The notes: a model not told the origin generated them from the sequence alone. Positions 18,240-27,279 are shown, numbered from the stretch's first letter. The stretch is 64,000 nt of DNA from Desulfofustis limnaeus (GCF_023169885.1 NZ_AP025516.1:3513501-3577500), one strand, 5' to 3'. Made by a program: numbers and translations.

Positions 18240-19169
18240 CTAGAAAATCCCGTTCCCGTAAAAAGCTTCTAAAGCACTCGCAAGCTGAGCCGGTGACTTC
18301 AGTTTTACAATCTGATTACATCCTTGTCGATTTGGTAACCACCGGGGGCAACCAAAGAAATACTGGTCCAACAGGCCATCAGCTTCTCTTTTCTCTCTAA
18401 GAACCATTGGTTCTAAATGCACAGGACAAAGATATACATCTGTTTGTTCCTGTTTAACCCCATTCATTCTTCTAGTTATGCTGCTTTGCGGTCCTGGATT
18501 TCGAACTATATCAGCCAAAACGCTTGCAGGGATTTCAAATTCTTTCCTGTTTATCTTCGTGAACAGATCTAGATCGCTTTGAACAAACGGTTCAGTATGT
18601 TGTGAGCCCCCTTCATAGTAACTTATGCACCCCCAAAAGAAATCAGACATGCCGACTGTGCTTAACCCTCGTCTCCATTGAAGAACCATTGGCTTACCGC
18701 ATATCCGGCATTTTTTCCCGAAAACAGCTTGTCCTACATGGAACTGCAAAATATGTGTGTTTTCATTATTGATGCGTACACTATCAAAATGTTCTTGATT
18801 TTCTTTCAAGTGCTCAATCATCAATAGTTCTTTGTTGTTTCTTATCTCTCCTACGAGATCCTCTCTCTGGCTGCAAAGTGACAATAGTTGGTCTTTTTCA
18901 CCATGAGAAAGAGCGCCATCTCGTCTTTTTTTCCTTTCTAGGTCAACGATACTGTCGTTTATTTGGGAGAGACTTGTATGGACAGATCTGTTCTGAAGCG
19001 AAAGGTTAACGCTTCTATTTCTTTCTCTATATTCGTTGTATTTTTCAATAGATACCTGAGCGAACTCAACAACCCCAGCTGCTGCAATGCCAACAACCGT
19101 TCCTGCTGCATACATAACGGCATTGGTGACAGACCCTAGCAGATCAAATACCTCGTCTAGAAATCTCAT
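18240..19169 (-). CDS. Membrane-anchored protein with two topoisomerase-type zinc ribbons
   Basis: 309 residues from the ATG at 19169 (GGAGG 7 bases upstream). One N-terminal membrane segment (about 14-37, Ala/Val/Gly rich), a charged helical region, then two zinc-ribbon units: KCRICGKPMVLQW...FFWGC and YLCPVHLEPMVLREK...YFFGCPRWLPNRQGC. Such ribbons bind single-stranded DNA in topoisomerase IA. The second unit has Cys-Pro-Val-His in place of the first Cys pair. No enzyme domain is visible. It converges on the SLOG-like gene. The same type of ribbon occurs in the RecQ fusion nearby, which may point to shared DNA recognition. Function unknown. Confidence 0.68.
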   Translation of the reverse strand: MRFLDEVFDLLGSVTNAVMYAAGTVVGIAAAGVVEFAQVSIEKYNEYRERNRSVNLSLQNRSVHTSLSQINDSIVDLERKKRRDGALSHGEKDQLLSLCSQREDLVGEIRNNKELLMIEHLKENQEHFDSVRINNENTHILQFHVGQAVFGKKCRICGKPMVLQWRRGLSTVGMSDFFWGCISYYEGGSQHTEPFVQSDLDLFTKINRKEFEIPASVLADIVRNPGPQSSITRRMNGVKQEQTDVYLCPVHLEPMVLREKREADGLLDQYFFGCPRWLPNRQGCNQIVKLKSPAQLASALEAFYGNGIF

Positions 19170-19524
19170 GAGCCGCCCTCCCAATATTGATGAATTAGGC
19201 TCTTGTAATTGAGTTGTTCATATACACTCAGTTGCTAGTAGGTCGTTACCACAATTGATATGGATCCGCAATATCAGAAAATATTCTACAATCCCGAATT
19301 ATAGGTGCCAAGGTTGGTTGATCTTGCAATGTTCTTTTCGGAGAACAGAAAATGAACAAACACGAAGTAATTACGGTGCTGGGTTAGATGAACCGTCAGG
19401 ATGCGAAGGGTGCAAGGGCCAAACTTATTGATAATGCTCGCACGATAACCAATATCTGAATAAAGATCAGCTTCCTCATCATCAATAAAATATACTGCTC
19501 TCCTAAACGTTGACTAGCCGTACC
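19170..19524. other. Gene-poor spacer with possible gene remnant
   Basis: 355 bp, AT-rich. On the plus strand around 19351-19458 two very short in-frame reading frames occur in a row (MNKHEVITVLG stop, then about 23 codons starting MNRQDAKGARAK). They may be the decayed end of a gene, but nothing firm can be called. The promoter for the minus-strand gene 18240-19169 should lie here. Confidence 0.35.
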
Positions 19525-20118
19525 TTACAAAACTAGCCCCCACCTCTGTCCAGCAATCTCCCAGGAAAGACTGTAAGTATGTTCCGCTTCACGCCGAAGA
19601 CGCTCAAATGTCCGCCAGCGCATGTATTTTGGTTTAAAGAGAATCGGTTCAAACAAATTCATATCAGCGCCCAGTCGTTTCCGAATTTTTCGTACCCGCC
19701 GCAGCATCCGGTCAGCTTCGTTCTCATGTTGGCTTGCGTGGTTCAGGCCGTAGCAGGTTCGGCAGAGAAATAATTTTCCAGCACCACACAATACTGCCAC
19801 TCGTTTATGGCAACGTGGGCATTGGAACCAAAGGCGATGTCCACCAAAATAGCATTCCGAGCGTGAAAGACCAATGATCTGCTCGACCGGTGACCACTCC
19901 CCATTGCGGCCCCGATGATTGTAATTCAGAATGAAGGTGTCTCCTGCCATTCTGGCCGCAATGGTGCCGGTGTTAGAACCATTGCAGCTCCACGAAATGG
20001 TTCCTGAATACCCTGGCCGCAAGCACCCCTCCTTTTTGAGCCAGCGAATGTCTATGCGATTCGTCTCTTCAACCGTCGATTTGGCGTTCCATTTTCGCCC
20101 AGATCCGTAACCGCCCAT
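19525..20118 (-). CDS. Conserved mobile-element protein (GGYGSGR family)
   Basis: 197 residues beginning MGGYGSGRKWNAKST, the signature of an uncharacterised family common on prophages, ICEs and satellites. A zinc-finger-like block is in the centre: FQCPRCHKRVAVL...LFLCRTCYGLNHASQHE. The conserved end is rich in Arg and aromatic residues. The start at 20118 has GGAGG 6 bases upstream; the longer frame from 20148 lacks one. It sits just after the small terminase in the minus-strand core. DNA or RNA binding is plausible from the zinc finger and basic residues; no function is known to me. Confidence 0.78.
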   Translation of the reverse strand: MGGYGSGRKWNAKSTVEETNRIDIRWLKKEGCLRPGYSGTISWSCNGSNTGTIAARMAGDTFILNYNHRGRNGEWSPVEQIIGLSRSECYFGGHRLWFQCPRCHKRVAVLCGAGKLFLCRTCYGLNHASQHENEADRMLRRVRKIRKRLGADMNLFEPILFKPKYMRWRTFERLRREAEHTYSLSWEIAGQRWGLVL

Positions 20119-20209
20119 TTGTGACCTCCATTTATTTATCGAAATCAAAAGGGAAATATAGACTTTCCTAGGTCTATGTCTCCATCAAGGATCCTCGTCA
20201 AAGATCTAT

Positions 20210-20677
20210 CTAGAGCAATCGGTTTTGGGCAGATGTCGCTCTCTTATCTTCAAGCTTGTCCTCAGGACTAATAAAATTGACGATAATCCTCTCTGAGCAT
20301 TTTGGGATTTCTCTGTCCTTGCCTCGTCGTAGATGCTTATCGAAAAGACCGTACAACTCTGCTTTTTTGGTGATTGCCTTTATTGCCGGTGAAGGCTGCT
20401 TCATCTCTAGCGCCATTTTGATGATTGCATCGTATTCAGCTACCACGCTGTCAATGATTACCCCATGTCTGCTTCTTGCACCTTCCTTGAACTCTTCTAC
20501 CCTTAGCTGAACATTAGCATTGGACAGAAGCTTTGATGCGTTTACGTGTACCGAACCCTCTTTCCAGTTACGGGCGCGTGGATAAGTCCTTCGGTATGCT
20601 TCTGAAGCGTTGCCGGTTACCACGAACTCCATGGCGAATTGTTCTTGCCTTGGTGATAGTTGTGTGATGGTCTCCAT
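20210..20677 (-). CDS. terS: Small terminase subunit (TerS-like)
   Basis: 155 residues similar to Terminase_2-type small subunits: N-terminal LSPRQEQFAMEFVVTGNASEAYRRTYP is the DNA-recognition helix-turn-helix, followed by helical oligomerisation regions. Small terminases choose which DNA is packaged. A lone TerS with no large terminase, portal or capsid gene in the element is the classic sign of a satellite that redirects a helper phage's packaging machine. It is unrelated in sequence to the Mu-type small terminase of the neighbouring prophage. It follows the SSB-like gene by 12 bp. Confidence 0.82.
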   Translation of the reverse strand: METITQLSPRQEQFAMEFVVTGNASEAYRRTYPRARNWKEGSVHVNASKLLSNANVQLRVEEFKEGARSRHGVIIDSVVAEYDAIIKMALEMKQPSPAIKAITKKAELYGLFDKHLRRGKDREIPKCSERIIVNFISPEDKLEDKRATSAQNRLL

Positions 20678-20689
20678 TATCTACTCCCT

Positions 20690-21049
20690 TCAAAATGGTC
20701 CGCCGCAATAACTCGGTATCGCGGTCCGGTTGTTTTGCTGCCCCTTGCTCTCCTTGGTGTACGAAACGACGGTGCCAGCGATTTCAACGCTCCAGCAACT
20801 CAACTGAAAGTCGTTTCTCCATTGCCCCGGCTCCGGTTGCCAAGAATTGATTGCCGCCGTACCGGATACGCCGATCTCCGCACCTTCGCCAGCAGCCTGG
20901 ATCGCGTCGGCTACTCCAGCGAACGCGACACACAGGAATCTGTACTGATCGACGTTGATGAAAAACTTGACCATCGAGGTTCCTTTTTTGGTCGAGATTG
21001 ACCGTATCCTGCTGACCTGGCCGGTCATTTCAACCTTGTTCTTTTCCAT
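20690..21049 (-). CDS. SSB-like single-stranded DNA-binding protein
   Basis: 119 residues with an OB-fold-like pattern: EMTGQVSRIRSISTKKGTSMVKFFINV at the N-terminus, then FLCVAFAGVADAIQAAGEGAEIGVSGTAAINSW, matching the order of strands and the helix in small bacterial and phage SSBs. The acidic C-terminal tail typical of housekeeping SSB is missing; the end is Gly/Pro-Phe. I chose the second Met (21049), which has GAGG 6 bases upstream. It lies between TubC-like and terS in the replication block and probably serves satellite DNA replication. Confidence 0.7.
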   Translation of the reverse strand: MEKNKVEMTGQVSRIRSISTKKGTSMVKFFINVDQYRFLCVAFAGVADAIQAAGEGAEIGVSGTAAINSWQPEPGQWRNDFQLSCWSVEIAGTVVSYTKESKGQQNNRTAIPSYCGGPF

Positions 21050-21063
21050 GACCATCCTCGCAA

Positions 21064-21441
21064 TTAATGTTTGTTAGGCACAGTATAAACAAGCGCCCGT
21101 GCATTCTTTACTTCCAGCCATCGCGCCCATTGCCTTGGGGTTCCTTTCGGGTGAATGTGTCTCTCGATTTCGGCATCAGATGCGCCCACTGATAGCAGTG
21201 CATCCAGTATCGGAGTCTGTAACAGCCCACCACGAACCCTGAACTCGCCGTTGTTAAGATACGGTACGCCGGTGGGCTGCCTGGTCAGGATGTCAATCAC
21301 CGCCGCCTTGTGGTTCCTTAGACGGACAGCCATTTCTTGTGGCAGGGGTTCCGCTGCGGCATAATGCAGCCCGTTGCCCTCCACAGTAAGAACGATGCCA
21401 GCGTTGAAGCAATCGCTTAGGATATCTTCTGCCGCGCTCAT
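21064..21441 (-). CDS. TubC-like N-terminal-domain protein
   Basis: 125 residues. The first 55 (LSDCFNAGIVLTVEGNGLHY...LRNHKAAVIDILTR) resemble the TubC docking-domain-like module that accompanies primases and replication proteins on mobile elements. The remainder (LLSVGASDAEIERHIHP) looks like a small helical HTH-type domain. Its ATG overlaps the primase stop (ATGA), so it is translationally coupled to the primase and may act as an accessory or loading factor. The role is inferred from linkage. Confidence 0.6.
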   Translation of the reverse strand: MSAAEDILSDCFNAGIVLTVEGNGLHYAAAEPLPQEMAVRLRNHKAAVIDILTRQPTGVPYLNNGEFRVRGGLLQTPILDALLSVGASDAEIERHIHPKGTPRQWARWLEVKNARALVYTVPNKH

Positions 21442-23783
21442 ACCACCCCCGCATAGTGCAGACCGTTATTGCCGCTGGTCGTTCGCTCGATTTTTTTCAC
21501 TCCCGGCGTATTAAGCGTAATAAGAATATTATCCCTGCCGGTAATGCCTGGTTCTTCCGTTTCAACACTTTTTACTCTTTTTACGCTTAGGTCTTTCAGA
21601 AAGTAGGTTGTTGTCGGCCTGCCTCCTGTTGTCTCCTTCTCTGTTCCGATTCTGCCTGCGCCTTCTAGCTCCGTCAGCGCACGTTTCAAGCGTTCCTTAG
21701 TAACGTGGCTGCTAAACAGTCGGTGTATCTCGGTGGCTGTCTTCGGCCCGTCTTGGAGATGCTCTGTGATTCGCTGTGCAACACCATCACCCTGCCGTCC
21801 GTCGAAGATGTACAGAGCCGACTCTTCACAATATCTCCAGAATGCTATCGCTGCTTCGAGGTGTTCGAGCCTGATGACATGGCTCTTGTCCAGCAGGGAA
21901 TAGACCATCGCCAGCCGCATTACCTGAGATTCGGCACGATTCACAACGCAACCGGCAAGGCCGGGACGTTCCTCTGTGAGTTGCCGGTAGTATTTATCTG
22001 ACCATGCCTGGAGAACCTCTTTGTCCGGTCTGACTTCGACGGTTCCTCGGTGAGCGGCAAGGATTTCTGAAAGCTCGTGTTGGTACTGGCCGAGCATCGC
22101 GCGGTCCATTGGCGCAGGCCAGGGCACAAGCTTTGTGCGCCGGGCGCATACCCACAGGATACGGTTTGCGAATCCGTTCAATGACTCCGACTCTGACAGC
22201 CGCGTAAGAAGCTCAAAAACGGTGATATGAGATACCCATCCGATATGCGCCCCGGTAGCTTTTACCTTGCTGGTCTTCGTCAATGGGTCAAGGTTTCCGG
22301 TGTCCCATACAGTGCGGATAATCATCGAAAGAACGTTCCCCTCGCGCTTCGTCTGCGTCATCACGCCGCCAAACTCTTCGTCGAGGACGAACAGCCGCTT
22401 ATCTGAAACGCCGGGGTCAACCTCTATTAATTTGCCGGTTTTCCTGTCGGTGCCCCAGACAGCATCACGAACCGCCCAGACGATACCCTCGCCTGAACTG
22501 AACGGCCCCGGTGTTGTCCTGGCTCGGTCGCCAACGAGATTATCATCGTCAAGAAGAAGGGGCTCAAAGAGACGCTCCACGGGCTTTGCTGATGTGCCCT
22601 TCCGCGCCTTGCTCGATGCACCTACAAGGACCGCTGACAGATTGGCCCGGTGCTTTGTGTCTCCCACCCAGAGGATGGGGTTATTGACCTCAACGCCGAA
22701 CCGGACAAGGAAGGTTGCCAGCACCGCCGCCGGGTCTGCCTCGCTGTTCTCTGTGGCGAACCTCACGAAACGGCCAGCGAAGCCGTGCAAAGCCTTATCA
22801 TCGAGAACCGGCCATTCTATGATGGTGATATCATCTGCGTCATCATCTGCGGCAGCAGGTTCGACGGTTGCTTTTTTGCCCTGGTATGTCTCACCGCAGC
22901 GGGAAATCGCCTTTCCGATGGTAATAGCGCCGTATGTCTGTTCTCCGCGCAATTCATCCCATTTTGGCCGGTATAGATTTGACTGCCGGAATATCCTATC
23001 TATCTGTTTTGCGTCTTTGCTGGTCCAGAACGTCAGGATGCTGCACAGCGCAAGGTCGGCCTCGCTCGTTGTCTCGTAGCCGTAGATATTGCCGGAGAAA
23101 AGACGTTGAAACTTTTCGCCCTGCCTTGAGTTGGAGACTTTAACGCACAGGTCTTTGTCGGCCTGCGTCCATTCTGTATGATCGCTTTCGGGCTTTGCGG
23201 TCTGTTGTGTATCGGGGAACAGTTCTTGATAAAGCTGGTCAAGCTCGTTTTGCCGTTCTTTGATACCCTTATCAAGGTACACGTTACCGGTAATCGTCAA
23301 ATACCAAACGCTTGAGTAAAACTCGATTCCCTTTTTCCGACGGTTGGCTGGTAACTTACCCTTGACGATGCCTCTAAGCCCCTCGTCGCTCGGTGATTTT
23401 TCTGTGTAAGAATCTAGACACCCAACGATATAATCAGCCCTTTTCTGAGCGGCAGCATCTATGAGACAATCATCTAGGTCGGCAAACGTAAACGGGTCAT
23501 TCTCTGTGACACAGAAGCCGATACCGTCGAAGTCGCCTTCGTCGTCTTGATATGCTGCGACAACCTCGTCGTAACTAGACCAGTGCGCCGGGTTCGTCTT
23601 ATCCGCCTTGTGACCATTGATCTGATATGGGGGCTTCGTCCACTTCCTGTTTTTGGGGTCCCAAGCTAGCCGCCAGCATATCCATTGCGGGAAATGCTTC
23701 AGGTCGTCGGGGATATTTTCAGGTATCACAGAAAGGCATGCTGGTTTCGGCGGTATCCCTGCTTGACTATTATCTTTCCCCAT
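21438..23783 (-). CDS. Primase-polymerase / DUF3987-like helicase
   Basis: 781 residues. The N-terminal third resembles the primase-polymerase domain of NrS-1-like and phage primases: FPQWICWRL near residue 32, YDEVVAAY...FDGIGFCVTEND, the acidic FADLDDCL motif, and GIEFYSSVWYLTITG. The C-terminal half (about 330-690) resembles DUF3987-type helicase-like domains: GASSKARKGTS in Walker A position, LFVLDEEFGGV in Walker B position. A winged-helix tail follows (AQRITEHLQDGPKTATEIHRLF). It is the presumed replication initiator of the element and heads the operon that continues with TubC-like, SSB-like and TerS. Confidence 0.8.
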   Translation of the reverse strand: MGKDNSQAGIPPKPACLSVIPENIPDDLKHFPQWICWRLAWDPKNRKWTKPPYQINGHKADKTNPAHWSSYDEVVAAYQDDEGDFDGIGFCVTENDPFTFADLDDCLIDAAAQKRADYIVGCLDSYTEKSPSDEGLRGIVKGKLPANRRKKGIEFYSSVWYLTITGNVYLDKGIKERQNELDQLYQELFPDTQQTAKPESDHTEWTQADKDLCVKVSNSRQGEKFQRLFSGNIYGYETTSEADLALCSILTFWTSKDAKQIDRIFRQSNLYRPKWDELRGEQTYGAITIGKAISRCGETYQGKKATVEPAAADDDADDITIIEWPVLDDKALHGFAGRFVRFATENSEADPAAVLATFLVRFGVEVNNPILWVGDTKHRANLSAVLVGASSKARKGTSAKPVERLFEPLLLDDDNLVGDRARTTPGPFSSGEGIVWAVRDAVWGTDRKTGKLIEVDPGVSDKRLFVLDEEFGGVMTQTKREGNVLSMIIRTVWDTGNLDPLTKTSKVKATGAHIGWVSHITVFELLTRLSESESLNGFANRILWVCARRTKLVPWPAPMDRAMLGQYQHELSEILAAHRGTVEVRPDKEVLQAWSDKYYRQLTEERPGLAGCVVNRAESQVMRLAMVYSLLDKSHVIRLEHLEAAIAFWRYCEESALYIFDGRQGDGVAQRITEHLQDGPKTATEIHRLFSSHVTKERLKRALTELEGAGRIGTEKETTGGRPTTTYFLKDLSVKRVKSVETEEPGITGRDNILITLNTPGVKKIERTTSGNNGLHYAGVV

Positions 23784-23957
23784 GTTATTTTACCATCATA
23801 CGGTTGATATTTCGTGGTTCTTGAATAGCCGGGTTGTTCTCAGCAACTCGGCTATTCGCTTTTCTGACCAGCAATTCCAGCCAGACCCGCCAGCACACCC
23901 ATTGCCACAGTCCGACGATGCTCTATATCCTAGCTAGGTCATTCTCTGGTAATTCCA

Positions 23958-24206
23958 CTAGCCATCAATCACTTGTACGTCGCTTGGAGTATTCGAGAAT
24001 AAAGTTGTCTCCTCAAAATCTTCAGGGGCAACTAGCGGCCACGATAAGCGACCATTTGGCATTTTTATCGGTCGCAATCCCATGTAGTGACCGTTGATGC
24101 AAAAGCTACGCCTTATACTATCAGGCTGAACCCCTATTGTTTCAGCCAAGCCGCGCGTACTGGTTCTTGGGACTCTCGGTGAGCGAATACGATTAAGATT
24201 TTTCAT
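23958..24206 (-). CDS. AlpA/excisionase-like HTH protein
   Basis: 82 residues from the ATG at 24206 (a GTG at 24251 would add 15). The core TRGLAETIGVQPDSIRRSFC then GHYMGLRPIKMPNGRLSWP is the winged helix of a MerR/AlpA-like family found beside primases on satellites and integrative elements, where it activates or times excision. It precedes the primase on the same strand and follows a near-consensus sigma54 site. A DNA-binding regulator or excisionase is likely; which one is not determined. Confidence 0.7.
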   Translation of the reverse strand: MKNLNRIRSPRVPRTSTRGLAETIGVQPDSIRRSFCINGHYMGLRPIKMPNGRLSWPLVAPEDFEETTLFSNTPSDVQVIDG

Positions 24207-24288
24207 TTGGCCAGCTCTCTTGATTTGTTTTTTATTCAATTGTATTAACACGTTATAAAGAAATAACTATTGAACACAACGTATCATT

Positions 24289-24304
24289 AACAATTATCGT
24301 GCCA
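24289..24304 (-). promoter_or_regulatory. Near-consensus sigma54 promoter before the AlpA-like gene
   Basis: Minus strand TGGCACGATAATTGTT against consensus TGGCACRNNNNTTGCW. The -24 element is perfect; the -12 element has T for the C of GC. Predicted start near 24277, 25-70 bp before the AlpA-like start codons. The element's own sigma54-activator-like ATPase ends 145 bp upstream. Confidence 0.5.
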
Positions 24305-24448
24305 AATTATGTTTTTTGAGCGTTACATGCCCTAATGGGCTATTTTGACTGTGTTTTGCCTGTTTCAGCGCAATGAGAGCGGGGGCGAGAAAGGAGAGGA
24401 ATACCAAATTTTGTTCGACTTAATGGAACAATGTTCCATTTTCATTTT

Positions 24449-25753
24449 TTAAAAACGACCTGACTTTTTCCAGTTAGAAATGGTGTTTCTCGGTACTCCC
24501 AAAATTTCAGAAAGTCTTGACTGTCCTCCACTTTGGTGATTTTCAACAATTGATCGCATTACTTCCGGGAACACTCCTTGATTGCTAACTAAATAATTGG
24601 CTACCTGCTGCGGCGTCAAACTTTCCATCTTTTTACTTTCTATTTCTGCTGGATATTCAAAAATATCTTTATGATACTTGAGAGATCCACTCCCATAAAT
24701 TTTAGATAAAGTATTAGGCACAAAACCGTCTGGCAATTTTTGAATTTCTTTCTTGTATTTATCGTAAATGGTAATCGTAACCGATTTGTACAATGGGATC
24801 GGAAATAAATTATTACTGTGATCACCGACAAGTTCAAAACCACTTAGCTGTTCTTTGCTACCCATTAGAGAATTAATCCAAACGGCTACCGGCTTCCTTG
24901 AAAGACTAATCTTGCAACAGCATTCCTCATTAGAATCGTAGACTATTTTTCTGTGTCTTCTTGTTTTTCGTGATTGCCGATCGGTATCAATCAGAGAAGA
25001 ATAATTAATATGATTAATTAATTCATTAAACTGTGGTGAAAAAGTGGGGAAGTACGAACCCATTTCAAGGCCAGCTTTTCTTTCAAAAAGTACTCTTTCA
25101 AGCTCTCTAAAATTTCCAGGCCAATGCCGGTTATATAATCGAAAAAGATCGTAAATATCGAATCCCATGTCGGGATAACGCAACCCAACATAATAAAAAA
25201 TGTCATTTCTGCGAAGATACAGGGGCGGGACGTCAATAGTTATCTTGAATCTATCCTCAACGTCGAAACGAATCCCCTGCGCAGGTTCGGTGTTTGCCGT
25301 TGCTACTATTCTAACTTCTGCTGTCTCTTTTTTACGGCTTCCCATAGGGTAATAGGTAAGGGTTTCCATGAACACTAATAATTTCGCCTGTATCTCTAGA
25401 GGAAGACTATTAATTTCTTCGAGCAGCAATACACCGTGTTTTTCTGCTGACTTTATATGCCCGACCACTTCCTTGTGTGCATCCGTGAAAGCCCCCTGAA
25501 CGTGTCCGAACAACTCGCTTTCCGCAGTTGCGGGATGAATTGTGGCGCAGTTTATATGTGCAACCTCACCAGGAAGGCCATTTTCCTCAATAAATTCCTT
25601 CAAAAAATAACTTTTCCCACAGCCACGCGGACCTCTAATGAGAATGTGATCAAATTTCCCCGATACTTTGAGAAGGGATCTAAATCTCCTAATACAACCG
25701 TGCAGCCCAGGGATTGGTTCGAATTTTTCGAAGCTAGAAATCATTTTTTTCAT
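24449..25753 (-). CDS. Sigma54-activator-like AAA+ ATPase with C-terminal HTH
   Basis: 434 residues with a bacterial enhancer-binding-protein AAA+ core at the N-terminus and no receiver or sensor domain before it. Motifs: Walker A GPRGCGKS (41-48); the sigma54-contact loop reads GAFTDA (87-92) rather than GAFTGA; Walker B VLLLEEINS; HWPGNFRELE downstream. The middle (about 270-390) is an unrecognised domain, and the last 35 residues form an HTH (SRLSEILGVPRNTISNWKKSG). The ATG overlaps the integrase stop (ATGA), so it is made together with the integrase. Probably a regulator of the element; the altered loop leaves open whether it drives sigma54 or has another remodelling role. The gene is AT-rich. 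Confidence 0.75.
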   Translation of the reverse strand: MKKMISSFEKFEPIPGLHGCIRRFRSLLKVSGKFDHILIRGPRGCGKSYFLKEFIEENGLPGEVAHINCATIHPATAESELFGHVQGAFTDAHKEVVGHIKSAEKHGVLLLEEINSLPLEIQAKLLVFMETLTYYPMGSRKKETAEVRIVATANTEPAQGIRFDVEDRFKITIDVPPLYLRRNDIFYYVGLRYPDMGFDIYDLFRLYNRHWPGNFRELERVLFERKAGLEMGSYFPTFSPQFNELINHINYSSLIDTDRQSRKTRRHRKIVYDSNEECCCKISLSRKPVAVWINSLMGSKEQLSGFELVGDHSNNLFPIPLYKSVTITIYDKYKKEIQKLPDGFVPNTLSKIYGSGSLKYHKDIFEYPAEIESKKMESLTPQQVANYLVSNQGVFPEVMRSIVENHQSGGQSRLSEILGVPRNTISNWKKSGRF

Positions 25754-27069
25754 TCTCCTGAGACGAGTTTTAAAGCACCACTCTCTCGCCGATATTCGCT
25801 CATTTCTATCTCAGCTTGCTCAAGAATCCATTCTTCAATCTTAGTATGCCATTTGCGTAGTAAATCAATAGGCCTTGAACGATAATGTTTCTCGGCTGTA
25901 GCCGATGGTTTGTGGCCCATTATTTGATAGACAATGCCGACAGGAGTCTCCACCCATTCAGACAAGGTGCCGAATGACCGGCGCAGACCGTGAATGGAAA
26001 GGTTATCGATGCCAGCTTCGGTTAATGCCCGCTCATGTGCTTTGCGAGGCTCTTGGAGTCGGCCGTCCTTTGCACGGGGACTATAAAACACCCACTGGTT
26101 ACGTTGCGGCAATCCCATAAGCAAATAAGCAACATAAGGAGTCAGCGGTATGGTTCTTGTCCCATCTGCTTTGTCGCGTATAACCAAGCTGTTCCAACTG
26201 AAATCGACGTCGGACCATCGAAGATGGGCAAGCTCTTCACGCCGCGCCCCTGTTAGAAGTAAGCTCTGAAGATATGCCGAAATAACTTTGTTGCCGATCT
26301 TCCTCACCGCCGAGAACCACGCTTTGAGCTGCTCTCGTTGAAGACTGTCACTTTTAGGACGTTGCTTGGGAATAAGGTCCTTTCTTATTCGACTAGAGAA
26401 GGCCGAAGGATCAATTATGTCTTTATAATCAGAGTGTTCTTGGCACCAACTAAAGAACGCCCGGAGAAGAGTATATCCGAGTCGGGTCTGACCGGGCCGT
26501 TGGGACGCTTCTTTCGTCGCCCATGACCGTAGCTGCTCCGAGGTCAGATCGGCTAATTTTAGGTCCATTAAAGACGACAGCACTGCTGGTTTTGTCTTCC
26601 CTTTACCTCGTTTCCTCTTGTCTCCGCCGGTATGGGTGAGACGTAGATGGTCCAGGTGGTGGCGCTCTCCCCAATGCGGCCTGCGATCTTCAAGGTATTC
26701 GCCCCAAACATCTCGCACTAGTATGTGCTGTTTGTGCTCACTCGCTCGTTGTTTTGTTTGCAGTTCCAGGCGTTCTTGTTTTTCAAGACGTGGATCGATT
26801 CCTTTGTCTATCAAGGATTGCAGTCGTCGAGCCTCTTGCCGCGCTCCTGGCCTGACCGGATCACTTGAGTCTATCGTCCAGGTCCTCACATCGCCGATCT
26901 TGATGCGGATTGTTTTCCCGTTGATGCGACCTTGGTATACAAACGATTTGGTAGATTGAGTGGCCCTGACGCCAAGACCTCTCACCTCGCTGTCCCAATA
27001 AAACATCTGGCCGCTTGCGGGATGTTGCAAGTCGCGAATGCGACCAGTGGTGAATTTGATCCGCTCCAT
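25750..27069 (-). CDS. int: Tyrosine recombinase (integrase)
   Basis: 439 residues, P4/phage-type integrase with an N-terminal arm-binding domain (about 1-95), a core-binding domain and the catalytic domain. Active-site residues: Arg276 in TGARREELAHLRW, His360 and Arg363 in IHGLRRSFG, His386 in MGHK, Tyr396 in EKHYRSR. It acts on the tRNA-fMet 3' half to insert and, with an excisionase, remove the element. It lies 210 bp inside attR and is transcribed inward, overlapping the AAA+ gene. Family and role are well supported by the intact att repeats. Confidence 0.95.
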   Translation of the reverse strand: MERIKFTTGRIRDLQHPASGQMFYWDSEVRGLGVRATQSTKSFVYQGRINGKTIRIKIGDVRTWTIDSSDPVRPGARQEARRLQSLIDKGIDPRLEKQERLELQTKQRASEHKQHILVRDVWGEYLEDRRPHWGERHHLDHLRLTHTGGDKRKRGKGKTKPAVLSSLMDLKLADLTSEQLRSWATKEASQRPGQTRLGYTLLRAFFSWCQEHSDYKDIIDPSAFSSRIRKDLIPKQRPKSDSLQREQLKAWFSAVRKIGNKVISAYLQSLLLTGARREELAHLRWSDVDFSWNSLVIRDKADGTRTIPLTPYVAYLLMGLPQRNQWVFYSPRAKDGRLQEPRKAHERALTEAGIDNLSIHGLRRSFGTLSEWVETPVGIVYQIMGHKPSATAEKHYRSRPIDLLRKWHTKIEEWILEQAEIEMSEYRRESGALKLVSGE

Positions 27070-27139
27070 TATATAGCCCCCTGCGGCAGAGGTGGAGGGA
27101 GACGCGTTAACGAATGCTTACGTAAACCGAAGATCTCCC

Positions 27140-27159
27140 GTGTAAGCACTATGTAAGCA
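27140..27159 (+). repeat. Candidate integrase arm-type site, right
   Basis: 19 of 20 bases match 9648-9667, again with two TGTAAGC units. An inverted GCTTAC lies just left at 27116-27121. It is located between the integrase start and attR. Confidence 0.6.
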
Positions 27160-27279
27160 TATTTCGACAATACCTGTCAATTGAAAGTCGTTGGCCATAT
27201 CAACAAAAATATTTATTAATCCTTATATTATTGCACCTATGAGCAATACTCAATGCCATTCAATTCTTTTATCTTCGTA

